Shown: in pieces, positions 41,545 to 49,165 of the stretch | Layout of the letters: every line of letters starts with the position of its first letter | Position numbering within the stretch: position 1 is the stretch's first letter | Assembly (NCBI GenBank): GCA_003427395.1 | Contig: BFEA01000258.1 | Location: 1,037,324 to 1,086,488, forward strand | Direction: 5' to 3' | DNA length: 49,165 nucleotides | DNA from: Chara braunii | Taxonomy: Eukaryota; Streptophyta; Charophyceae; Charales; Characeae | The notes under the pieces: generated by a model | The model's input: only the letters and a program-made list of their open reading frames with translations | The model's database searches: none | What the model was told of the DNA's origin: nothing | Position numbers and translations under genes: made by a program

Positions 41545-42520
41545 TGAGTGCCGGGGTTGCCTGGTCGGACCGCCTAGGTACCAAACAGGTATCCCTATCT
41601 GAGTCTTTGCGCAGGCCTCTCTGGCCGGACCCTCCAATCAGGTGTGGGTCAGGCTCGGGAGAGAAGTTCCAAGCAGGTCTGTATTTGTCTGTTCGCTTAC
41701 AGCGAAGCGCTTTTCGACTCTTTGCCTCTTGTCTCCGACTTGTTGCCTAGGCCTGTCTGTCTGGCTGGACCTTCTCGTCAGGTCTGGGTTAGGGCCAGGA
41801 TAAAATTTCCAAGCGGGTGTGTATTATCTGTCTGTCGACAGCAAAGTGTTTTCCAACTCTTTGCCTCTCTGTTTCTGACTCTTTGCCCTGGCCTGTCTGG
41901 CCAGACCTTCCTGGGTCAGACTTGGGAGAAAAGTCCCAAGGAGGTCTATCTTTGTCTGTCCCCGGACAGCGAAGCGTTTTCTGACTCTTTGCCCACACCT
42001 GGGTGGATCTTGTGGTCTTGTCTGGGTTAGTGTCAGGAAGAAATTTCCTAAATAGGTATGCCTAGTGTCTGCCTGCCAACAGCAGATGGCTTCACAACTC
42101 TTTGCCCAGGCCTGACGGGCGGGACCTTTCGAACAGGTTCGGGTCAGGGTTGGTTAAAAGGTTGCAAACAGGGTTGAGTAAAAGGTGCTCTGTGTTTGTC
42201 CACCAACAGCAGACACTTTTATAGTAAATTTATACTGCTTTGCCCAGGCTTGTTTGGCCGGACCTTCCGGACTGGTCCAGCCTACCTTCTTCACAGAATA
42301 CAAGTTATTATACAACGTACATCGTACGGTCATTACTGCTGTAAGCTACAATGACTGTACGTCGTATTGGGGTGAAGAAGGTAGGGTCAGGAAACAGGTT
42401 CCAAACAGGTCTTCCGGTGTCTGTCGACCAACAGCCGACAGTTTTGTCACCGTTTGCCAAAAAGCCCGGTTGGATGGTCTGGTCTGCCCTTCTGGACCGT
42501 TGGCCAATCGTCTAGTTCAG
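41545..42520 (+). repeat. Degenerate tandem array, units of about 100-140 bp
   Basis: About seven units share CTGGCCGGACCTTCC, CAGGTCTGGGTCAGG, AGAAGTTCCAAGCAGGTCTG, TGTCTGTCNACAGCGAAGCG and CGACTCTTTGCCCAGGCCTG. The GGACC anchors lie near 41563, 41626, 41767, 41905, 42125 and 42259. A MITE is inserted in one unit. Single GACTCTTTGCCC phrases also occur at 47548 and 47990. Confidence 0.8.
42281..42385. mobile_element. MITE family B, copy 8, inserted in the tandem array
   Basis: CCTACCTTCTTCACAGAATA pairs with TATTGGGGTGAAGAAGGTAGG. The inner arms are GTACGGTCATT / AATGACTGTACG. It interrupts the conserved CAGGTCTGGGTCAGG of one array unit. Confidence 0.8.
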
Positions 42521-42687
42521 CTACATAGATCCAGTCAGAATATCGGCCAGATACATGGGAAAGTCCTTGTGCAAGTATGTCGGCTAGTCTGCGTTGATCC
42601 ATTGGGTCATCCAGAAAGTCATCTAGAATGCTCGATGTTTTGTCTGTTTTGTCTTTTGCAGAGAAGTGCCAGGCATTTCCCTCGTCT

Positions 42688-42809
42688 TGGGCTACACTCA
42701 CACTAGCACTCCTTGATGTATCTGACCGCAGTTGCGGTTGGACCTGTACGTATCGGACTGTAATCACGTCCAGAAATCAGAAGAAAAAGTCGTAGTGTGA
42801 ATATGCCCT
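42688..42809. mobile_element. Possible small inverted-repeat element
   Basis: GGGCTACACTCACACTAGCAC at the left resembles the inverse of GTCGTAGTGTGAATATGCCC at the right. No target duplication seen. Confidence 0.35.
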
Positions 42810-43377
42810 TATTCTATTCAGTAGTATTGGTTGTGAAACCATTTCAGACTCTATCTTCGGCTCCTTTTTCTTTGTCGTCTGGAATTGGCTGCTGTTTTTC
42901 TATTAGTAAACAGGGTGCACTGCTTTTCTCCAATTTTTATCCTTGCCAGTACTCAGCAGTTCCTTTGTAGATTTTCGTTCTACTGTGCATGCTCCATTCG
43001 TAGATTTTCGTTCTACTGTGCATATTCTCCATCTTAGTTTCTTTAAGTCTAGGCAGGTTTCCACCTCTTCAGCCTCCTCTCTGGGGTTGAGGTCCTGAGA
43101 GCCGTGCAGTTATGTTGCTTTCAAGATGAGTATGTGATGCAGAATCGTGCTGTTATATTGCTTTGTTGACGATTATGTTGTGCCAACACATCGCAGTTCT
43201 CAAGGCAAAGGACGTGGGCAACCACTCCTCCGTACTATGTCCATAGTGATCAGAGGTTTTGTTTGTGCATATGCCGATTGAACTGTACCTGCATGCTCAC
43301 AGAATGGTGTGGCACAGGAATTTACCATGTGGATTGTGCTTGATCTGTGTGTGTGCACTTGCTGTGCATGCATGTGA

Positions 43378-43378
<1 letters not shown>

Positions 43379-43430
<52 letters not shown>

Positions 43431-43438
43431 AGAGAGAG
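43379..43438. repeat. (AC)n(AG)n microsatellite
   Basis: About 24 AC repeats followed by a short AG run. Confidence 0.95.
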
Positions 43439-43517
43439 ATTGAGAGATTTGTACTTTCCTCTGAGCTGTGCTCATTTCACGGTCCTTGAATTTCCCTTGG
43501 ATAACTTGCCTGTGCAG

Positions 43518-43675
43518 AATGCCTGGGGGAACCTGACTGGCATTTTTGAGCGGGAGGATGGTGAGAGATCGAGATGCCCACGATGCAAGGGTTCAGGCCT
43601 CCTCCAGAAAGAATCTCCGCTTGGATGGAATAGTCCGCTGCTAAGTGGGGGTGAACCATGCTGGTTTTGCGAAGG
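43518..43675 (+). CDS. Candidate internal exon encoding a CxxC...CxxC zinc-binding-like segment
   Basis: It starts after CCTGTGCAG and ends at GAAGG|GTGAGT, a near-consensus donor. Open in phase 0, it ends two bases into a codon. The product reads NAWGNLTGIFEREDGERS, then CPRCKGSGLL, about 18 residues, then PCWFCEG. The CPRCKGSG half-motif resembles the CxxCxGxG modules of DnaJ-type zinc fingers, and the second CxxC could complete a four-cysteine site. The exact protein family is not recognised. It splices in phase to the large exon at 45718. Confidence 0.5.
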
Positions 43676-43689
43676 GTGAGTGTGGGAGT

Positions 43690-45054
43690 CTACCCCATAA
43701 CAGTAGTGTGTGTCTTCTCTGCTTCGTCTCTGCATCCTTGTTCTAGAACTCCCACCCTCCCTCTCTCTCTCCCTCCCTCTCTCTCTCCCTCCTCTCTCTC
43801 TCTCTCTCTCTCACACACTGCACCAATGGAATGCCATGCACATTATCCTACCGACATCCCCGTCTGTTTGTAATACACATACATGGCCATTCCCTCCTCA
43901 TACCTGATAGGCATAGAAATGGGAGAGGTGAAACCGTGAAAGAAGAAACAAAAGAGAGACCATGGAACAGCAGAAGCCGAAAATCTTATTAAGTTTGCTT
44001 CATGCTATCTGTTCTTCCCTACATTTCCTTTACAAAGTGCAGTCTTTCAGTCGGTAGACGTGTGACACACAATACTTTCTCTTTCTTCAGGAATTGGATA
44101 AAGAGCATCGAATGATTACCGATAATAGAAAAAGAGAACAAAACAGCATTGAATGATCCTGATAAAGCAGGCAGGTTGGGCAAAATGAGCCTGTTATGAA
44201 TGGTGGTAGATTTGAACTTGGCACCTCAACCACCAGTACTGGGGAGGCCTTCCTAAGTTTTCTTCAGTATACTCAGTGACTGTTATTCTGATAGTGGACC
44301 AGTCTGCCTGCAGCTGGATTGGTACGTGCTCAACGGGAGGAAAATTTCTTGAGGGAAGAAAATCACCTTTCCGTGGCTAGTGGTGTAAGAAGATGAAGTA
44401 ATGGATGAAGTAAATATGAGTCTAGGAAAATTCAAAATAGTGCATGACGTCTGCAAATTGGACGGGTGAAGTCGCACTTGTCTACAGTCAGAGATGACGA
44501 ATCCAGTGGGAAAAATAAAATGAATAAATAAAAATTGACAATTGGCTGGGTAGTTGGAACCTCACCCCCTCTCAAATGTAATATGCCCTTTTTCTTTCCC
44601 TCTCAAAAATAGGTTATGGCCTTAAAGCACCAGTACATGGGCACCTTGGCCGAGGGCCTGACACGTCAAATTCTGGAGGCGCGAAACGAAAATGTGATCG
44701 CCGGTCGAATTTATCAACGGTGGGCCCAGCGTTTGACGTCTCGGCCTCACTCGTTTTCTTGTGGCGACGAGTCTCGAACTGCAAGGCTGGGGCCGTGTCG
44801 TCATCCAGGTGACTGACCCCAGGTAACTCAGAGCTAATTTTTTCAGTCGTCTGATCCCAATAAAATTTTAAATTGATAACTGCCTTTAATCTTCTATTAT
44901 ATTGTTGCAAAATAGAAGATTGTAATAATATGAAATTCTAATAAATAGTCAATTTTGATTGAATTTTTGAAATTTTGTTATTTCTTCATCTTTTTATTCT
45001 TATTGATGTAAAATAGTACAAATAAAAGAACATCTATGATTCAAACTCAGGTAC
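43690..45054. other. Presumed intron or intergenic DNA
   Basis: Holds CTCCC/CTCTCT runs (43753-43813) and a minus-strand tRNA-like box (AAGTTCAAATC, about 44206-44216) near an ACCACCAGTACT phrase of MITE family A at 44229. The rest is AT-rich DNA. No independent gene recognised. Confidence 0.35.
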
Positions 45055-45222
45055 CAAAGAGCCTAGCTCAGTTGGTACGCCAAAGAACTGTTGAAATAAA
45101 GGCCCAAGTTCTTGATTCCTATGGACCAAGATGTATGCGATGAAATAAGTCCAAATTACCTGGGGCAGTGAACTGAATTGGAATCAGATTACGGCTCCCC
45201 ATTTTTTACGAAAAAAAAAAGA
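45055..45222 (+). mobile_element. tRNA-derived SINE 3 (same family as SINE 2)
   Basis: The head GAGCCTAGCTCAGTTGGTAC (A box) leads to AGAACTGTTGAAATAAAGGC, then AAGTTCTTGATTCC (decayed B box). It ends near an A-rich tail at about 45210-45220. It matches SINE 2 across the head. No target duplication was found. Confidence 0.7.
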
Positions 45223-45420
45223 AATGAAGCAAGAAAGACCAGCAGGCTTCGATGTACGTTTTCTTCTTTGCAATCCCGCCCCCTCCCCCCAACCCCTGGA
45301 GTTAGGGGTCCCGCTTGGCATGGGTCCAGGGCCGAAAACCCTGGTTGAGGGTGAGATGAGACGTGCGTTTGATTTTGTAATTTGGCATGACACGTGTGTG
45401 TTGGGGGTCCGTGGCCAGGG

Positions 45421-45620
45421 TTGGACGAGCCTGGTCGGGGGAAAACGAGCTTTGTGGTTGGTTTGCAGTTTTGCATGATGCAGGTCTATTTAACCACGGT
45501 GTTCCCCGCTGAATGCTTTGTTGGACGAGCCTGGTCGGGGGAAAACGAGCTTTGTGGTTGGTTTGCAGTTTTGCATGATGCAGGGCTATTTGACCACGGT
45601 GTTCCCCGCTGAATGCTTTC
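45421..45620 (+). repeat. 100-bp tandem duplication
   Basis: TTGGACGAGCCTGGTCGGGG ... CCCCGCTGAATGCTTT starts at 45421 and 45521 with a few differences. A third GTGAATGCTTTCTCCT phrase lies at 45688. It creates a spurious in-frame extension upstream of the exon at 45718. Confidence 0.97.
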
Positions 45621-45717
45621 TCCTTTTTGGTGCGGCATTTTGTGTTGTCACTGTTGTGTCAGTAGTAGATTACCAACTTGTGCCTTGTGAATGCTTTCTC
45701 CTCTCTTTCTGGTGCAG

Positions 45718-46924
45718 TATTGGTGTTATGCCGATTGTAGATCTCAGCGGTTACCTGGTGGCAAGATCACCAACACGCTTCCGAACTCGGGACCCCCCAC
45801 CAAAGTCGCCACGAAGGGATGTGGACGTGCGGTTGCATTTGGGAAAGTTCCCGGGCTCTCGGTGTAAATTGCGGACTCTGCGTGTTGCTGGGGGTATAAA
45901 GCAACTTCTGTTTGATCCTTTGCGTGTTCCACGATGGCTGCTGGAAGCTGATCCAGATGCTGCACCCCATTGGCGCGCATCCCCGCCCATAGTTCGCAAG
46001 CTGGCAGCTCCGGAATGGCGCAGGCTGTGGCCATCTGCGGGTTCAGGCTCACGAACATCAACAGGAAGCTCTACTCCAGTGTCAACGCGTGGAGCTGGGA
46101 GTGCTGGTAGTACCCAGAGTCGGCATCCGCAATCACAACAGGCATTGTCTTCAAGAGGAGGAACCCCTGCTGGCGGTAGTGGTGGAGCTACTTCAGGTTC
46201 GCAACAACAGAAAAGGAGGACACCCGTTAGAACTCCGTCGCCCAGAAGATGCTTACCCCCTTGTACACCAAAAGGGGAGGAAGTTGCTACCCCCCGAACT
46301 CTTTCCCATCCACAAAGACCATGTCAACCCTCTGCGTGTACTCCCAGCCGTATCCGCACTCGACCACCTGCAGTGAATTGCTTTACGAGTGGCGGAATCC
46401 AGAGCAACATTGTGGGGCCCTCTTCCCCTACCTACAGTGGCACGCCTGGACCGCTCACCCACTGTGTGCGTCCGGAGCGCATGGGTCGAAGTAGCTATGG
46501 CCGTGTGGCACCTGCTTGTAGTAGCGATTCTGAGGATCCGGAGGGTTTGGATTTTCTCTCGGAAGGGGGGGGATGGTCCCCGCGTGGACCCTCGTCACCT
46601 CGGACACCGACCAGCCGTGGTGGACGTACACCAAGGCGTGAAAGGAACAGAATACGGGAGAAGGCAGAAAGAGATGCAATTGAAAGGGCCAAGCGGATCA
46701 CGTCCAGGCTGGTTGTGACTCCTGTACAAAGGCAAATGGATGAGCAGTTAGGAAGTGACCTTGTCATCGAAATCGGTGATGGGCGTGGAGCTGGGCTTGC
46801 TGGGGAGGGTTCAGTGGGTTCATTGCATGTCAATGATGGTGGTAAAGAGGGCTTGGCCAGATCTCAAAGCGGGAATAGTAGGGGCTCCCCCATGGTGGAT
46901 TCTTCTTTGAAAGGAACAACAACG

Positions 46925-46969
<45 letters not shown>

Positions 46970-47466
46970 GGAGGAGGAGGTTTGCAGTCTACACCCTCAG
47001 AGGAACCTAGTTTTGAAAGGGAGAAGTCTCACATGAATCTGTTGAGAAGACGGGGTGGGGATAAGGTTGCTGTTTTGAAAAAGGCTGGCTTGTTTGGTCT
47101 GGAGAAGTTGCTTCAACCACTGTTCAAACCATTGTTAAACTCAACTAACATACGGCAGAACGTAGGGGTCCCCGCCCTACGGTCCTTGGTAGGCGCAACT
47201 GCCGTCATTGGGCCGGTGCGCAAACTGCCCAGCAATATCATGAGCAGTGATTCTCTTCCAGTTGTGTCTGTGGGTGCAAAGGGTGTAAGCAGGGAGATAG
47301 GGATTGATGGTATGGTGAATGTGGCAGCTGCATCGAGCACTGCTGCAAGCGATTCTTTCCCAGTTGTATCTGTAGGGATGAAGGGTGTAGGCAAGGAGGA
47401 AGGGGCTGATGGGAAAGTGACTATGACAAGTGTATCAAGCAACATGTCAAAGGCACAAGTCAATAG
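45718..47466 (+). CDS. Large exon of an unrecognised Ser/Thr/Arg-rich, low-complexity protein
   Basis: Preceded by a pyrimidine-rich acceptor (CTCTCTTTCTGGTGCAG) and open for about 580 codons, entered in the phase left by 43518-43675. It begins IGVMPIVDLSGYLVAR, has a short folded-looking part (LGKFPGSRCKLRTLRVAGG), then long Ser/Pro/Arg-rich disorder. A basic helix follows (RRERNRIREKAERDAIERAK), then a poly-Thr run from (ACA)n at 46917-46969. Two near-repeats end it (SDSLPVVSVGAKGV and SDSFPVVSVGMKGV). The frame stops at 47470, but AATAG|GTAGGT at 47462-47472 is a good donor, so the gene may continue. A phase-compatible acceptor at 48763 would add about 13 residues. The family is not recognised. 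Confidence 0.5.
46917..46969 (+). repeat. (ACA)n encoding poly-Thr
   Basis: About 17 ACA/ACG triplets, in frame with the large exon. Confidence 0.9.
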
Positions 47467-47474
47467 GTAGGTAC

Positions 47475-49165
47475 GGAAAAGTGGTGTTGCAGTTGCACTT
47501 GGTCACCCACGTGCAGCCTTTTCCGCTATTTGTTTTCTTTGTCTGCTGACTCTTTTGCCCCTTTTGTTCTCCTTGTCGAGGTCTACCACCACGTTACCCG
47601 TCTCTTCTTCCTTTCACTCTCTCTCAGTTGCCTATCTGTTTCTTTGCTCAGTATGTTTTTCATCTTCTGTCCGGTTGTGTTTGGCAGCAGCTTTCCGCTA
47701 TCTGTCGTCCTGATCGCTAGTTTGTCCGCCGCCTTTCTGTTTCTCCAGCTGTCTGATAGTTGGCCCCACCCTATTGCTCTCTCTGTCGCTCTCGACTGCC
47801 CTGCCCCTCTGTTTGCCCACCTGCCAGCAAACCATGGCCATCGTGTCACATTCTGTCCATTAAGTTGGCTGACAGCTTGCTGTTTTTGAGGTCAGGGGGG
47901 ATGTTCATGTTCCGCAGCTCTGTCATTTCGTTTACCATTTGCTCTGACGTCAGGGACGTGGTACGGCTGCACTGTCACCCTCTTTGTTTGTCGACTCTTT
48001 GCCCCGGTCTGTGGTTCAATCTGTGAAGTCCTCATGCTTGCCAATCTCTTCGTTAGGCTGCCGATTTCGAACACAGCCATGCATTCATTCATTCATTCAT
48101 TCATTCATTCATTCATTTTGCTCTCTGCTTGTTAATTTAGCCATATAGTTTATCATTCTTTTGCTTCGTTTTTAAAGCTACTCGTCATTTGTTCTACACG
48201 ACTCATAAATGAAAATACAGCCGCGTAAGCATATCCAGGACTTTATGTTGGTGATGCTAGTGAAACCTGATTTTACCAGTCAATTTGTAGGATGCATAGA
48301 TGCGATTTTGAACCTGTTTTCATCAACTTTTAGCACTGCGAGCAAGTGCCATTCACCAACTTTGGCCTGCCCTATTTGTCTGTGTTCCTTGCCGCAAGAC
48401 ACAGCTTTCATTTTATCTTCTGCTAGCTGTTTATCCTCATGTTTTTTGTTTCTTTTTTTTTTTTTTTTTTTTTTTTCAATCTGATCTGTTATCCTCTTCT
48501 CGGACATTTGTTTTACGACCTGATCTGTTGAAGTAGATGTCCGCTGTCCCTGCCTGGGCCTGCCATAGGGATGAGTCGATTGAAGTAAATCGTCAAGGTC
48601 CCAACACATTTGCACTGTCACACGCCCCCCCCCCCCCCCCTCCCGTTAAACTGACAACTCCTTAACCCCCCCTCTAGAGTCTAGAGTCTAGACCCATCAC
48701 TTCTCTAAGTTCTCTTACGTTTGTGGTAGTTTGATAACTGTAGGGCAAATCCTGTTGTGGCAGTGATATTGGTTACCTTGTGCAACTTGGACGAGTCCGA
48801 TGAGCTGACTGCATCCGCTTCCACTCCCACACGCTCCGCCGTGTGCGTCCGTTGTGGAGGTAGCATCTGTCAGACATCTGTTCCCGGACTGACATCGTGT
48901 CCAAGAGGTGGGAGGTTGTGTGATTGTTCGTCACTCTACAGTGCACATACGTATGTCACGCATTGTGACAGTTTCCCCGGGTGCTCGCTGTGCGTAGTGA
49001 TTTGTGGAGTTCCTTATCTCCGCAAGAGCACCACGTACTACTCATCGCGACAATTGCAACCCCAACCTTCCGATTCTCCCCCCCTTCATCTTTTTTTTTC
49101 CGTGACTGTCTTCTGCCTCAGTGCGTATGAAGACACACGTTAGGAAAAAGTGCAGACCGGGGGAA
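47475..49165. other. Downstream region, no clear gene
   Basis: Pyrimidine-rich DNA with (ATTC)n at 48083-48117, T24 near 48454, a C-run at 48626 and a TCTAGAG triple repeat near 48672-48692. A Cys-rich open frame (48757-49143) has no recognisable family and may only be composition. Confidence 0.4.

Noticed and set aside
43259-43517. Upstream extension of the zinc-motif exon
   Set aside because: It consists of an (AC)n microsatellite read as His/Thr repeats; the exon is better started after the CAG at 43515-43517.
45055-45125. tRNA gene on the plus strand
   Set aside because: The B box is decayed and the region continues into a SINE body related to 25963-26138.
45518-45717. N-terminal extension of the large exon from an ATG at 45518
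   Set aside because: It lies in the 100-bp tandem duplication and is read in a frame that exists by chance; the acceptor at 45717 is a better start.
48757-49143. Cys-rich 128-residue open frame as a zinc-finger gene
   Set aside because: Cysteine spacing is irregular and no family pattern or splice-supported context was found.

Overview
This window looks like nuclear DNA of a streptophyte (land-plant lineage), most plausibly a repeat-rich charophyte alga such as Chara. The basis is plant-type U6 snRNA sequence (5' hairpin GTCCTTCGGGACATCCG), decayed pieces resembling plant mitochondrial nad5, tRNA-derived SINEs, LINE remnants, many short inverted-repeat (MITE-like) elements and very low gene density. 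The genus is an inference; the eukaryotic, repeat-rich nature is seen directly. There is no rRNA gene, intact tRNA gene, CRISPR array or operon.

Layout. 0-4 kb: an unassigned stretch with a faint resemblance to a group II intron maturase, a rearranged mitochondrial nad5 copy (about 1.96-2.47 kb), and two related LINE-type 3' ends. 4-8 kb: a possible SINE, T-rich low-complexity DNA, a decayed minus-strand LINE ORF1-like region and a MITE. 8.6-11.4 kb: copy A of a block repeated at 26.5-30.4 kb (copy B). 11.6-12.0 kb: two antisense U6 retropseudogenes, each with its own target-site duplication. 13.8-16.0 kb: the one clear gene, a single-exon 736-residue DEAD-box helicase-like protein whose ATPase motifs are degenerate. 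16.1-17.4 kb: minisatellites and another U6 retrocopy. 17.9-22.2 kb: compound microsatellites, a MITE, and a long MITE with a second one nested in it. 22.4-23.85 kb: a LINE reverse-transcriptase fragment on the minus strand with a MITE inside its reading frame. 24.5-26.2 kb: an assembly gap in a TC microsatellite, two SINEs with clean target-site duplications and a U6 fragment. 30.4-34.4 kb: tRNA-like repeats and simple repeats. 34.5-47.5 kb: scattered plus-strand exon candidates with compatible splice phases, which may form one multi-exon gene ending in a large low-complexity exon (45.72-47.47 kb). They are embedded in tandem repeats, MITEs and a LINE 3' end inserted in a MITE. 47.5-49.2 kb: little recognisable.

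The genes do not form a pathway. The informative biology is retroposition and transposon nesting. LINE-type machinery appears to have mobilised U6 snRNA and tRNA-derived SINEs, while several MITE families inserted into each other, into the LINE and into satellite-like arrays.
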